Below, in pieces: positions 51,121 through 61,336 of a stretch of DNA of 64,000 nucleotides. The stretch comes from Lachnospiraceae bacterium (GTDB lineage: Bacteria; Bacillota; Clostridia; Lachnospirales; Lachnospiraceae), in assembly GCA_022768745.1 (NCBI GenBank), contig JALELK010000040.1:1-64000 (forward strand). The letters are read 5' to 3'. The position numbers and the translations under genes are program-made. How positions within the stretch are numbered: the stretch's first letter is position 1; every line of letters begins with the position of its first letter. The notes under the pieces were generated by a model, which was not told the origin of the DNA, searched no databases, and was given only the letters and a program-made list of their open reading frames with translations.

Positions 51121-52806
51121 ATGCAATTGACAGGAGCACAAATTGTTATTCAGTGCTTAAAGGAACAAAAAGTGGACACGGTTTTCGGTTATCCGGGAGG
51201 CGCCATTTTAAATCTTTATGATGAATTATATAAACACAAGGATGAAATTAAACATATTTTGACATCCCATGAACAGGGAGCCAGCCATGCGGCTGATGGA
51301 TATGCCAGAAGTACAGGCAAGGTTGGTGTGTGTCTGGCAACCAGCGGACCGGGAGCTACAAACTTGGTTACCGGAATCGCCACTGCTTATATGGATTCTG
51401 TGCCCATGGTGGCAATCACCTGTAATGTCACAGTACCTCTTCTTGGCAAGGACAGTTTCCAGGAGGTGGATATCGCCGGAGTGACTATGCCGATTACCAA
51501 GCACAATTTTATTGTAAAAGATGTGACAAAGCTGGCAGATACCATTCGCCGTGCATTTACCATTGCCAGAACCGGAAGACCGGGTCCGGTTTTGGTAGAT
51601 ATTCCAAAGGATGTTACCGGAGCAAAGACAGAGTATACCTTTGTGGAAGCAAAGCCTATTGAGCCTCTCACCAAAAACATTACAGAGGAGTCCTTGGAAA
51701 AGGCAGTGGATTTGATTCAAAAGGCGAAGAAACCATATATTTTTGTAGGTGGCGGAGCTGTTATCAGTGAAGCAGATAAAGAATTGGCAGAATTTGCAGA
51801 ACTTGTGGATGCACCGGTTTGTGATTCCCTTATGGGTAAGGGGGCATTTAGCGGAGAGTCCTCCCGTTACACAGGAATGCTGGGAATGCATGGAACAAAA
51901 GTTTCCAACCTTGGGGTCAGCCAGTGTGATCTTTTGATTGCCGTTGGCACCAGATTCAGTGATCGTGTACTGGGCAATCCAAAGCAGTTTGCAAAGCAGG
52001 CGAAAATCTTACAGTTTGATGTAGATCCGGCAGAAATCAATAAAAATGTAGTGGTTACGGAGTCGGTCATCGGGGACATCAAAGAGATTTTAAAGAGAAT
52101 CAATCCGATGCTGGAGAAAAAAGAGCATTCCGAATGGATGCAGCATATTATGGATATGAAGGAACAGTATCCGGCTTCTTACAATGAGGAGGGACTTTCC
52201 GGTCCGTTTGTCATTGAGGAGATTTACCGACAGACCAAGGGAGATGCCATTATGGTTACCGAGGTTGGACAGCATCAGATGTGGGCAGCACAGTATTACA
52301 AATACAACAGACCACATCAGCTTCTGACTTCCGGCGGACTTGGAACCATGGGATATGGTTTGGGAGCAGCCATTGGTGCCCAGGTGGGAAATCCTGATAA
52401 GCAGGTGGTAAACATTGCAGGAGACGGTTGTTTCCGTATGAATATGAATGAGGTGGCTACAGCCGTGAGACAGCAGTTGCCACTGATACAAGTGGTCATT
52501 AACAACCATGTGTTAGGTATGGTTCGTCAATGGCAGACCTTGTTCTATGAACAGCGATATTCTTCCACTGTTTTAAACGACAGTGTTGATTTTGTAAAAC
52601 TGGCAGAGGCTATGGGGGCTACAGGTCTTCGTGCCACTACTAAGGAAGAGTTTAAGGAGGCATTTAAAAAGGCCCTTGAGAGCAAAACACCGGTAGTACT
52701 TGATTGTATTATCGATTGCGATGACAAGGTTTGGCCAATGGTGGCTCCGGGCACTCCAATCAGTGAGTGTTTTGACGAAAAAGATTTAAAGGAGAGAGAA
52801 GAGTAA
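51121..52806 (+). CDS. ilvB: Acetolactate synthase, large (catalytic) subunit
   Basis: The thiamine-diphosphate enzyme condenses pyruvate into acetolactate, the first step of branched-chain amino-acid synthesis. The 561 residues have the catalytic Glu in the His-Glu-Gln-Gly-Ala segment near residue 58. The Gly-Asp-Gly-Cys-Phe-Arg-Met-Asn start of the ThDP-binding motif near 434 is closed by Asn-Asn near 460. It looks biosynthetic rather than AlsS-type, because of the operon. No small regulatory subunit gene (ilvN/ilvH) follows; serC does, after 1 nt. Confidence 0.95.
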   Translation: MQLTGAQIVIQCLKEQKVDTVFGYPGGAILNLYDELYKHKDEIKHILTSHEQGASHAADGYARSTGKVGVCLATSGPGATNLVTGIATAYMDSVPMVAITCNVTVPLLGKDSFQEVDIAGVTMPITKHNFIVKDVTKLADTIRRAFTIARTGRPGPVLVDIPKDVTGAKTEYTFVEAKPIEPLTKNITEESLEKAVDLIQKAKKPYIFVGGGAVISEADKELAEFAELVDAPVCDSLMGKGAFSGESSRYTGMLGMHGTKVSNLGVSQCDLLIAVGTRFSDRVLGNPKQFAKQAKILQFDVDPAEINKNVVVTESVIGDIKEILKRINPMLEKKEHSEWMQHIMDMKEQYPASYNEEGLSGPFVIEEIYRQTKGDAIMVTEVGQHQMWAAQYYKYNRPHQLLTSGGLGTMGYGLGAAIGAQVGNPDKQVVNIAGDGCFRMNMNEVATAVRQQLPLIQVVINNHVLGMVRQWQTLFYEQRYSSTVLNDSVDFVKLAEAMGATGLRATTKEEFKEAFKKALESKTPVVLDCIIDCDDKVWPMVAPGTPISECFDEKDLKEREE

Positions 52807-52807
52807 A

Positions 52808-53890
52808 ATGAGCAGAGTGTACAATTTTTCAGCAGGACCTGCAGTACTCCCGGAAGAAGTATTGCGTGAAGCAGCAGATGAAATGATGGATTATAGAGGA
52901 TGCGGAATGTCGGTTATGGAGATGTCCCATCGCTCCAAGGTTTATGACACAATTATCAAAGAAGCAGAGGCTGATTTGAGAGAGATTATGAATATCCCTG
53001 ATAACTACAAGGTATTATTCCTTCAGGGCGGTGCGTCCCAGCAGTTTGCTGCGATTCCTATGAATCTTATGAAAAATAGGAAGGCTGGATATATTGTAAC
53101 AGGTCAGTGGGCAAAGAAAGCGTTCCAGGAGGCAAAGATTTACGGTGAGGCTATTGAGTTGGCATCCTCTGCTGATGAGACCTTTTCTTATATCCCTGAT
53201 TGCTCAGATTTAGATATTCCTGAGGATTTGGACTATGTTTATATCTGTGAAAACAACACCATCTATGGTACAAAGTACAAGACACTTCCAAATACCAAGG
53301 GACATATTTTGGTATCCGATGTATCTTCCTGCTTTTTGTCTGAGCCAGTAGATGTATCAAAATATGGTATTATCTACGGTGGCGTTCAAAAGAACATCGG
53401 ACCGGCAGGTGTTGTCATTGTAATCATCAGAGAAGATTTGATTTCCGAAGACGTATTGCCGGGCACACCTACTATGTTAAAATACAAGACACAGGCAGAT
53501 GCAGATTCTTTGTATAACACTCCTCCGTGCTATGGCATTTACATTTGCGGCAAGGTATTCAAGTGGATTAAGAAGATGGGAGGTCTCGAAGTGATGAAAC
53601 AGAGAAACGAGGAGAAGGCAAAAATTCTCTATGATTTCTTAGACCAGAGTAAGCTATTCAAGGGTACCGTTCGCAAGGAAGACCGTTCTCTTATGAACGT
53701 TCCTTTTGTCACAGGAGATGCAGATTTAGATGCTAAGTTTGTAGCTGAGGCAAAGGCAGCAGGTCTTGAAAACTTAAAGGGACACAGAACCGTAGGTGGA
53801 ATGAGAGCTTCTATTTACAATGCTATGCCAAAGGAAGGCGTAGAGGCATTGGTTGCATTTATGAAGAAGTTTGAGGAAGAGAACGTATAG
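52808..53890 (+). CDS. serC: Phosphoserine aminotransferase
   Basis: SerC transfers an amino group to 3-phosphohydroxypyruvate with PLP. The 360-residue protein has the opening Asn-Phe-Ser-Ala-Gly-Pro-Ala and the PLP-binding Lys195 in Gly-Val-Gln-Lys-Asn-Ile-Gly. It starts 1 nt after ilvB and is followed by serA, so serine synthesis is transcribed together with branched-chain synthesis. Confidence 0.96.
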   Translation: MSRVYNFSAGPAVLPEEVLREAADEMMDYRGCGMSVMEMSHRSKVYDTIIKEAEADLREIMNIPDNYKVLFLQGGASQQFAAIPMNLMKNRKAGYIVTGQWAKKAFQEAKIYGEAIELASSADETFSYIPDCSDLDIPEDLDYVYICENNTIYGTKYKTLPNTKGHILVSDVSSCFLSEPVDVSKYGIIYGGVQKNIGPAGVVIVIIREDLISEDVLPGTPTMLKYKTQADADSLYNTPPCYGIYICGKVFKWIKKMGGLEVMKQRNEEKAKILYDFLDQSKLFKGTVRKEDRSLMNVPFVTGDADLDAKFVAEAKAAGLENLKGHRTVGGMRASIYNAMPKEGVEALVAFMKKFEEENV

Positions 53891-53900
53891 GAGGAAGATT

Positions 53901-55064
53901 ATGTTTTCATATCATTGTTTAAATCCAATCGCTGAGGTTGGTTTGGATCAGTTTTCAACAGATTATAAAAAAGTAGATGACGTAAAGGATGCGGAGGCTA
54001 TTTTGGTTCGTAGCGCATCTATGCACGATATGGAGTTGTCTGAGAACTTAATGGCTGTGGCAAGAGCCGGAGCCGGAGTGAACAACATTCCCTTGGATAA
54101 ATGTGCAGAAAATGGTATTGTGGTATTTAACACACCGGGAGCAAATGCAAATGCAGTAAAGGAATTGGTATTTGCCGGAATGCTTTTGGCTTCTCGAGAT
54201 ATCATTGGCGGAATCGACTGGGTAAAGGAAAATAAAAACGAGACTGATATTTCAAAGATGGCAGAAAAGGCAAAGAAGGCTTTTGCCGGAACCGAGATTG
54301 CAGGCAAAAAGTTAGGTGTTATCGGTCTGGGAGCCATCGGTGTCAATGTGGCTAACGCTGCAACACACTTGGGCATGGATGTTTACGGCTATGACCCATA
54401 TATCTCTGTCCAGGCTGCATGGAACTTAAGCCGTTCCGTGAAGCATATCAACTCCGTAGAGGATATTTACAAGGAATGTGACTTTATTACCATTCACGTT
54501 CCTCTTTTGGACGACACCAGAAAAATGATTAGCAAGGAAGCCATCCAGTTGATGAAGAAAGATGTTATCATCTTAAACTTTGCAAGAGATGCTCTGGTAG
54601 ACGAGGAGGCTGTATTGGATGGCATTGCTGCTGGAAAGATCCGCAAGTATGTATCTGATTTTGCAAATCCGACTACCGCAGGAGAAGAGGGAGTGATTTT
54701 ACTTCCACACTTAGGAGCTTCCACGGCAGAGGCTGAGGATAACTGCGCCAAGATGGCAGTACAGGAGATTGCTGACTTTATGGAAAACGGAAATATTACC
54801 CATTCTGTCAACTATCCGGATTGCCATATGGGTGTATGTCACACCGCAGGTCGTGTTACCATTATGCATCACAATAATAAGGGTGTCATTGCTCAGTACA
54901 CCACCATTTTAGGTGATGCCAACATTAACATTGCAGATATGTTCAACAAGACCAGAGGCAACTATGCCTATGCAGTTTTGGATATTGATGCACCGGTTAC
55001 AGACGAAGTAGTTGAGAAGTTAAATGCAATTGAGGATGTAATTAAAGTACGAGTTGTAAAGTAG
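53901..55064 (+). CDS. serA: D-3-phosphoglycerate dehydrogenase
   Basis: The start is the ATG at 53901 with AGGAGG 7 nt upstream; an upstream in-frame ATG lies inside serC. The 387 residues include the Ala-Arg-Ala-Gly-Ala-Gly-Val-Asn-Asn substrate loop, the NAD motif Gly-Leu-Gly-Ala-Ile-Gly near residue 142 and a C-terminal ACT domain (about 315-387) that often mediates serine feedback. It belongs to the shorter, one-ACT class. Confidence 0.95.
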   Translation: MFSYHCLNPIAEVGLDQFSTDYKKVDDVKDAEAILVRSASMHDMELSENLMAVARAGAGVNNIPLDKCAENGIVVFNTPGANANAVKELVFAGMLLASRDIIGGIDWVKENKNETDISKMAEKAKKAFAGTEIAGKKLGVIGLGAIGVNVANAATHLGMDVYGYDPYISVQAAWNLSRSVKHINSVEDIYKECDFITIHVPLLDDTRKMISKEAIQLMKKDVIILNFARDALVDEEAVLDGIAAGKIRKYVSDFANPTTAGEEGVILLPHLGASTAEAEDNCAKMAVQEIADFMENGNITHSVNYPDCHMGVCHTAGRVTIMHHNNKGVIAQYTTILGDANINIADMFNKTRGNYAYAVLDIDAPVTDEVVEKLNAIEDVIKVRVVK

Positions 55065-55070
55065 GAGACT

Positions 55071-56312
55071 ATGGCTAAAATTTTACCATTTAGAGGAATC
55101 AGACCATCGAAAGAGAGAGCGGCAAAAATTGCTGCTCTCCCTTATGATGTTTATAACAGAAAAGAAGCAAAGGCAGTGGTGGAGAAAAATCCGGAGAGTT
55201 TTTTAGCCATTGATCGGGCGGAAACCAATTTTTCGGATGAGGTGGACACCTACGATGAGGCGGTGTATCAGAAGGCACACGATTTGCTTTGGCAGTGGGT
55301 GGAAGAGGGGCGTTTCGTTCAGGACGAAAAGCCTTGTTATTATTTGTACGAGCTTACTATGGATGGGAGAGCCCAGACGGGAATCGTGGCTTGTGCATCC
55401 ATTGACGACTATGAAAATGAAGTAATTAAAAAACATGAGAACACCAGAGCCGAAAAGGAGGCAGATCGGATTCATCATGTGGATAGCTGTAATGCCCAGA
55501 CCGGACCGATTTTTTTGGCTTATCGGGGACAAAAAGAAATCGATGCTTTAGTGAATCAGGTGAAGAAAAGAGAAGCCCTTTACGATTTCGTCTCAGAGGA
55601 TGGAATCAGACACAGAGTTTTTGTGATCGATGATGAAGGGGAAATCAAAATCATTGCAAAAGCATTTTCTGCTATGTCAGAGATTTACATTGCAGACGGA
55701 CACCACAGAGCGGCCTCTGCAGTGCGGGTAGGACAGAAAAGAAGAGCGGCAAATCCGGGTTATACCGGGGAAGAGGAGTTTAACTACTTCTTGTCTGTAT
55801 TATTTCCGGATAATCAGTTGATGATTATGGATTATAATCGTGTGGTAAAAGATTTAAACGGTTTGTCAGAAGATGACTTTATGACGGAAATTAAAAATAG
55901 ATTTGATATTATAGACACTAGGAAAGAGCCAATTCACCCGGAGAAAAAAGGACAGTTTTCTATGCTGTTAAACCACAGTTGGTACCTTCTTCAAATTCGC
56001 AAAGAAGACCAAAGTGCTGATCCGGTGGAGGGCCTTGATGTGTCTCTGTTACAAAATTTATTGTTGGATCCGATTCTTGGAATCAAAAATCCAAAGACCG
56101 ATGACCGCATTGACTTTGTAGGCGGAATCCGTGGGTTGCAGGAATTGGAGCGCAGATGTGATACGGATTGTAAAGTGGCTTTTGCCATGTATCCTACAGA
56201 CATATCTGAATTGTTTGCTGTGGCGGACGCAGGTCGTCTGATGCCGCCAAAATCCACTTGGTTTGAGCCGAAACTGCGCAGTGGATTATTTATCCATTCT
56301 TTGGAAGACTAA
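55071..56312 (+). CDS. DUF1015 family protein linked to serine synthesis
   Basis: The 413-residue protein opens with Pro-Phe-Arg-Gly-Ile-Arg-Pro and has Asp209-Gly-His-His-Arg213 in Ala-Asp-Gly-His-His-Arg-Ala-Ala-Ser-Ala. This matches the nucleotide-binding motif of ParB/SerK-like proteins. The family is often encoded with serC and serA in anaerobes. No phosphoserine phosphatase gene is adjacent. A SerK-like serine kinase or phosphoserine-linked role is therefore a reasonable guess, but unproven for DUF1015. Confidence 0.8.
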   Translation: MAKILPFRGIRPSKERAAKIAALPYDVYNRKEAKAVVEKNPESFLAIDRAETNFSDEVDTYDEAVYQKAHDLLWQWVEEGRFVQDEKPCYYLYELTMDGRAQTGIVACASIDDYENEVIKKHENTRAEKEADRIHHVDSCNAQTGPIFLAYRGQKEIDALVNQVKKREALYDFVSEDGIRHRVFVIDDEGEIKIIAKAFSAMSEIYIADGHHRAASAVRVGQKRRAANPGYTGEEEFNYFLSVLFPDNQLMIMDYNRVVKDLNGLSEDDFMTEIKNRFDIIDTRKEPIHPEKKGQFSMLLNHSWYLLQIRKEDQSADPVEGLDVSLLQNLLLDPILGIKNPKTDDRIDFVGGIRGLQELERRCDTDCKVAFAMYPTDISELFAVADAGRLMPPKSTWFEPKLRSGLFIHSLED

Positions 56313-56323
56313 AGGAGAACAAT

Positions 56324-57193
56324 ATGCTGGTATTATCACAGGTGTTATCGGACAACATTATAAAAGGATTAGAGGACGGCGTTTTAAAGAGCTGGTTAGA
56401 ATCTGTGCTCCCTTCTGTATTTGGATTTTTCTGGAGTGTGGTTTTAGCACTTTTGGTTGCCTATATTGGTGGAAAAGTGATAAAATCCTTGCGGAAAATT
56501 TTTAGGAAGTCCTTGGAGAGAAGAGATGCAGAAGAGGGAGTAAAACAGTTCGCAGACCAGGTGTTTAAGGTGTTCCTCTGGATTGTTGTAGTCATTATTA
56601 TTTTAGGTCTCTTTGGAGTTACAGCATCTTCTTTGGCTGCGGCGGTGGCATCCTTAGGTGTGACGGCAGGTCTTGCCTTGCAGGGAAGCTTGTCCAATTT
56701 TGCCGGAGGAATGTTGATTTTAATGTTGCATCCTTTCAGAGTTGGGGATTATATTATTGAAGATACCAATAAAAATGAGGGAACTGTTTTTGAAATCTCC
56801 ATTTTTTATACCAAGCTTCGCACGGTGGACAACAAAATTGTGGTGATTCCTAACGGAACTCTGGCAAACAGCAGTTTGACCAACGCCACGAAAAGTAACC
56901 GGAGACAGCTGGACTTAGTGGTTCCAATCAGTTATGATGCAGATATCAAAAAAGCAAAAGAACTTCTGATGGAACTATCTCAAAAGGAAACCAGACGTTT
57001 GACAGAAGAAGGCGTAAAGGTTTTTGTAAAGGAATTAAACGGAAGTTCTGTGGATTTGGGGCTTCGTTTTTGGGTTCCTACAGAGGAATATTGGAACGTT
57101 CGATGGGATATGCTAGAAAATATTAAGCTGACCTTTGATGCTGAGGGAATCGGCATACCATATACTCAGTTGGATGTTCATATGAAAGAGTAA
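56324..57193 (+). CDS. Small-conductance mechanosensitive channel (MscS family)
   Basis: The 289-residue protein has three hydrophobic segments in the first 130 residues. The pore-lining helix is rich in Gly and Ala and ends in Gly-Ser-Leu-Ser-Asn-Phe-Ala-Gly-Gly, and the beta domain with Phe-Arg-Val-Gly-Asp-Tyr-Ile follows directly. This is the MscS signature, with the mixed C-terminal domain after it. It releases solutes on hypo-osmotic shock. It fits the operon by spacing (11 nt after the gene before), not by pathway. Confidence 0.93.
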   Translation: MLVLSQVLSDNIIKGLEDGVLKSWLESVLPSVFGFFWSVVLALLVAYIGGKVIKSLRKIFRKSLERRDAEEGVKQFADQVFKVFLWIVVVIIILGLFGVTASSLAAAVASLGVTAGLALQGSLSNFAGGMLILMLHPFRVGDYIIEDTNKNEGTVFEISIFYTKLRTVDNKIVVIPNGTLANSSLTNATKSNRRQLDLVVPISYDADIKKAKELLMELSQKETRRLTEEGVKVFVKELNGSSVDLGLRFWVPTEEYWNVRWDMLENIKLTFDAEGIGIPYTQLDVHMKE

Positions 57194-57229
57194 CATTGCA
57201 GACAGATGCAAGGTGTCGGGAGGAATAAA

Positions 57230-60130
57230 ATGCATCAGGCATACGAATTGATTCGTGAGGAAAATTTAAAAGATATCAATGCAAAGGGATATGTGTTGCG
57301 TCACAAGAAAAGTGGCGCACATATTAGTTTGGTGGAAAACGATGATGAAAACAAGGTGTTTTACATCGGATTTCGTACACCGCCGACGGACTCTACAGGT
57401 GTACCTCATATTGTGGAGCACACGGTTTTGTGCGGATCGGACAAATATCCTTTGAAGGATCCCTTTGTGGAATTGGTAAAGGGGTCTTTAAATACTTTTT
57501 TAAATGCCATGACCTATCCGGACAAGACGGTATATCCTATTGCCAGTTGCAATGATAAGGATTTCAAGAATCTGATGGATGTGTATATGGACGCGGTGTT
57601 GCATCCAAACATTTATCATGACCCTGAGATTTTTATGCAGGAGGGATGGCATTACGAACTGGAGAGCCGTGAGGATGAACTGACTTTAAACGGTGTTGTG
57701 TACAACGAGATGAAGGGAGCTTTTTCTTCTCCGGATGATGTGGTAAACCGTGAAGTGTTAAACTCACTTTTCCCGGACAATACCTATGGCAATGAATCCG
57801 GCGGAGACCCAAAGGTGATTCCGAAACTGACCTATGAGGATTTTATTTCCTTCCACAAGCGTTACTACCATCCATGTAACTCCTATATTTATCTCTATGG
57901 TAATATGGATATGCAGGAGAGACTGGATTATCTGGATAGAGAGTATCTCTCAAAATATGAGGATATCCATTTGGACTCCACCATTGCAAAGCAGAAGCCT
58001 TTTGAACAGGTGTTGATGGTGGATAAGACCTACCCTATTTCCTCTGCAGAGGATACAGAGGACGGCACTTATCTTGCCTATTCTTTTGCTGTGGGGGATG
58101 CATTGGATCAGGAATTATACCAGGCATTTGACGTGTTAGAGTATGCCCTTATCAGTGCACCGGGAGCTCCGGTTAAGCAGACACTTTTGGAGCGGGGCAT
58201 CGGAAAAGATATTATGGGGTCTTATGACACTGGTATGTTACAGCCTATGTTTTCTGTGGTTGCCAAGGGGGCAAACCCGGAGGACAAGCAGGCATTTATG
58301 GATACTGTAAAAGAAGTCTTAGAGCAGCAGGCCAAAGACGGCATTGATAAAAAGGCCTTGCTGGCAGGTATCAATGCGGCACAATTCAGCTTCCGGGAGG
58401 CGGACTTCGGAAGTTTCCCCAAAGGTCTTATCTTTGGACTAAACTGTATGGATAGCTGGCTTTATGACCCGGAGCAGCCTTTCGTACATCTCTATGGTGT
58501 TCAGGTGTTAGATGCGTTAAAGAAAAAGGTGGACACCGGATATTTTGAGGATTTAATCGAAAAGTATCTCCTTTCCAATCACCATGCATCTGTGCTGATG
58601 GTGGAGCCGAAAAAGGGACTCTTGACCCAGGAAGAGGATAAACTGAAAAAAGAACTGGCAGAGAAGAAAGCGGCCATGTCCGAGGAGGAACTGGACCGGT
58701 TGATTCAGCAGACTAAACTTTTGAAACAGCACCAGCAGGAGCCATCCTCCAAAGAGGATTTGGAATGTCTGCCCATGTTAAAAAGAGAGGATTTGCGAAA
58801 GGAAGCCAGACCTCTTGATTTGGAAGTAAAACAGGTGGATGGAACCACGGTCCTTCACCATGAGTTATACAGCAACGGCATTCACTATCTCTGTCTGGGC
58901 TTTGATGCATCAAAGGTATCCCAGGATGACTGGGGATATCTGTCACTGATGTGTCGGATGCTGGGACTGGTAGACACCCAAAATTACAGCTACGGTGAAC
59001 TGGCAAATGAGATTAACATTCACACCGGAGGTCTTGGAGTTTCTCTTGGCATCTATCCGAGAGAAGACGGAGATTATCGGTTTATTTGTGAAGCAAAGAG
59101 TAAGTTCTTATATGAGAATGCTAAGATGGGAATGGGGCTTTTACAGGAGGTGATTCTCACATCTGATTTCTCCGATGAAAACCGGTTGAGAGAGATGATT
59201 TCGTTGCAAAAATCCAGATTGGAAATGCGCATGAACAGTGCGGGAAATACTCTGGCAGCAGGTCGTGCCATGGCAGGATTTTCTGTGGCGGCAAAGATTT
59301 CTGAGATGACTTCAGGAATTTCCTATTACAAGTTTTTAAAAGACTTGGAGGAAAACTTTGAGGAGAGAAAAGAAACCATACAGACAAAGTGTCAGGAGCT
59401 TATGAGAGAGGTGTTCCGTCCGGAAAATCTCTTTGTCAGTACAACAGGGGATAAAACTTCCTTTGACCAGGTAAAGCAGTACCTTCCGGAAATAAAGGAA
59501 AAATTGTTTACCACAGACTATACTCCGGTTCACAATGAAATTAAACTGGAACCAAAGAAGGAAGGCTTCAAAGATGCCTCTCAGGTACAATATGTATGCA
59601 GAGCAGGTAATTATATGGATGCAGGCTACAAAAAGACCGGGGTGCTTAACATCTTAAAGGTGATTTTAAGTTACGATTATTTCTGGATTAACGTCAGGGT
59701 AAAGGGCGGAGCCTATGGATGCCGGAGTTTCTTTGGAAGCAACGGAGATACCTACTTTGTGTCCTACCGTGACCCAAATCTGGAAAAGACCAACGAGGTA
59801 TTTGAAAATACAGCTAAGTATCTGGAAGAATTTGATGCAGACGAGCGGGATATGACCAAATACATTATCGGAACTATCAGCGAGATGGATACACCTTTGA
59901 CACCATCCCAAAGAGGTGTCCGGGGTATGGCGGCTTATTTGAAAGGAACTACCTTTGAGGAAATCCAGCGCAACCGGGATCAGGTGATTAACGCAGTGGC
60001 TGAGGACGTTCGGGCTACGGCAAATCTGGTTCGGGATACCATGGAGCAGGGATACTTCTGCGTGGTAGGAAACGAGGACGTGCTTGAGTCTTCGGAAGAT
60101 ATGTTTGATGAACTTTGTAATTTGTTTTAG
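57230..60130 (+). CDS. M16C zinc metallopeptidase (presequence-protease-like)
   Basis: The ATG at 57230 is chosen because GGGAGG is 6 nt upstream; an ATG 24 nt earlier has no site. The 966-residue product has the inverted zinc motif HXXEH at His60-Ile-Val-Glu63-His64 and the distal Glu in the Tyr-Asn-Glu-Met-Lys-Gly segment. Two homologous halves follow, the second lacking the zinc motif. This is the PreP/Cym1 layout that forms a closed chamber degrading peptides up to about 70 residues. It has no signal peptide, so it acts in the cytoplasm. Confidence 0.9.
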   Translation: MHQAYELIREENLKDINAKGYVLRHKKSGAHISLVENDDENKVFYIGFRTPPTDSTGVPHIVEHTVLCGSDKYPLKDPFVELVKGSLNTFLNAMTYPDKTVYPIASCNDKDFKNLMDVYMDAVLHPNIYHDPEIFMQEGWHYELESREDELTLNGVVYNEMKGAFSSPDDVVNREVLNSLFPDNTYGNESGGDPKVIPKLTYEDFISFHKRYYHPCNSYIYLYGNMDMQERLDYLDREYLSKYEDIHLDSTIAKQKPFEQVLMVDKTYPISSAEDTEDGTYLAYSFAVGDALDQELYQAFDVLEYALISAPGAPVKQTLLERGIGKDIMGSYDTGMLQPMFSVVAKGANPEDKQAFMDTVKEVLEQQAKDGIDKKALLAGINAAQFSFREADFGSFPKGLIFGLNCMDSWLYDPEQPFVHLYGVQVLDALKKKVDTGYFEDLIEKYLLSNHHASVLMVEPKKGLLTQEEDKLKKELAEKKAAMSEEELDRLIQQTKLLKQHQQEPSSKEDLECLPMLKREDLRKEARPLDLEVKQVDGTTVLHHELYSNGIHYLCLGFDASKVSQDDWGYLSLMCRMLGLVDTQNYSYGELANEINIHTGGLGVSLGIYPREDGDYRFICEAKSKFLYENAKMGMGLLQEVILTSDFSDENRLREMISLQKSRLEMRMNSAGNTLAAGRAMAGFSVAAKISEMTSGISYYKFLKDLEENFEERKETIQTKCQELMREVFRPENLFVSTTGDKTSFDQVKQYLPEIKEKLFTTDYTPVHNEIKLEPKKEGFKDASQVQYVCRAGNYMDAGYKKTGVLNILKVILSYDYFWINVRVKGGAYGCRSFFGSNGDTYFVSYRDPNLEKTNEVFENTAKYLEEFDADERDMTKYIIGTISEMDTPLTPSQRGVRGMAAYLKGTTFEEIQRNRDQVINAVAEDVRATANLVRDTMEQGYFCVVGNEDVLESSEDMFDELCNLF

Positions 60131-60141
60131 AGGAAAGATAC

Positions 60142-61056
60142 ATGACAGATAATTTTAAATCCGGTTTTGTAACCATTATCGGACGCCCTAATGTGGGAAA
60201 GTCCACCTTGATGAATCATTTGATTGGACAAAAAATTGCCATCACGTCCAACAAGCCACAGACCACCAGAAACCGCATCCAGACAGTTTACACAGACCCC
60301 AACGTGGGACAGATTGTGTTTTTGGATACCCCGGGTATCCATCAGGCAAAAAACAAACTGGGTGAGTATATGGTCAATGTGGCCCAGCATACGATGAAGG
60401 ATGTGGATGTAATTTTATGGCTGGTAGAGCCTTCGGATTACATTGGTGGTGGAGACCGGCATATCATTGAGCAGTTGAAAAAAACCACCACGCCGGTAAT
60501 TCTTGTAATCAATAAGATTGACTCTGTGGACAAGGAGTCCATCTTTGGGGTGATAGAGGCATACAGCAAACTCTATGACTTCGCAGAGGTGGTGCCTCTT
60601 TCTGCCCTTCGTGGACAGAATTGCTCTGTTTTATTGGAGCAGATTTTTAAATATTTACCTTACGGACCGGCTTATTATGATGAGGATGTGGTGACGGATC
60701 AGCCTCAGCGTCAGATTGTAGCAGAGATTATCCGGGAAAAGGCATTACATGCCTTGAGCGAGGAAGTGCCCCACGGCATTGCCGTTTCCATTGACCAGAT
60801 GAAGTGGAGAGAGGGCAAGCCGGGAATTTATGATATTGACGCCACCATTGTCTGTGAGCGGGATTCTCACAAGGGCATTATCATTGGAAAAGGCGGCGCT
60901 ATGCTGAAAAAAATCGGCAGCAACGCCAGATTTGAGTGTGAGAGAATGCTGGATGCCAAGGTAAATTTAAAGCTTTGGGTTAAGGTAAAGAAGGATTGGC
61001 GTGACAGCGATTTTATGCTGAAAAACTTTGGATATCGCAAGGATGATATGGAGTAA
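60142..61056 (+). CDS. era: GTPase Era
   Basis: Era binds 16S rRNA and helps 30S assembly. The 304-residue protein has G1 Gly-Arg-Pro-Asn-Val-Gly-Lys-Ser near residues 14-21, G3 Asp-Thr-Pro-Gly near 61, G4 Asn-Lys-Ile-Asp near 124, and a KH domain with the Gly-Lys-Gly-Gly loop near 251. It is followed by yqzL and recO, the usual Firmicutes order. Confidence 0.97.
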   Translation: MTDNFKSGFVTIIGRPNVGKSTLMNHLIGQKIAITSNKPQTTRNRIQTVYTDPNVGQIVFLDTPGIHQAKNKLGEYMVNVAQHTMKDVDVILWLVEPSDYIGGGDRHIIEQLKKTTTPVILVINKIDSVDKESIFGVIEAYSKLYDFAEVVPLSALRGQNCSVLLEQIFKYLPYGPAYYDEDVVTDQPQRQIVAEIIREKALHALSEEVPHGIAVSIDQMKWREGKPGIYDIDATIVCERDSHKGIIIGKGGAMLKKIGSNARFECERMLDAKVNLKLWVKVKKDWRDSDFMLKNFGYRKDDME

Positions 61057-61135
61057 CCTTTCCATTTTTTCTCTCGTATAGCCTTTAGGCAAATGGTCAT
61101 TCTAATTACAAAGGATGACATCATGGAGGCAGACT

Positions 61136-61336
61136 ATGGGAGATTTGTGGGACAGATTTGCTGCAACGGGAAAGGTGAGCGATTACCTGGAATACTGTAG
61201 GGAAGGAGAGGACAAAAACTGTGGGATTCAATATCGTTCTGACGGGGATGGTTCTCTCAGCGATTCCTATCGGGGAGTACGACAAGCGGATTACAATTCT
61301 GACAAAGGAGAGGGGGAAAATCACGGCCTTTGTTAA
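61136..61336 (+). CDS. yqzL: YqzL-like small protein
   Basis: The N-terminal 30 residues (Asp-Leu-Trp, then Phe-Ala-Ala-Thr-Gly and Tyr-Leu-Glu-Tyr) match my memory of YqzL, a roughly 45-residue protein encoded between era and recO. The start at 61136 has GGAGG 6 nt upstream. Unlike typical YqzL, the frame runs on for 66 residues and overlaps recO by 116 nt; the extra half is rich in Asp, Ser and Gly and looks non-conserved. The function of the family is unknown. Confidence 0.6.
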   Translation: MGDLWDRFAATGKVSDYLEYCREGEDKNCGIQYRSDGDGSLSDSYRGVRQADYNSDKGEGENHGLC

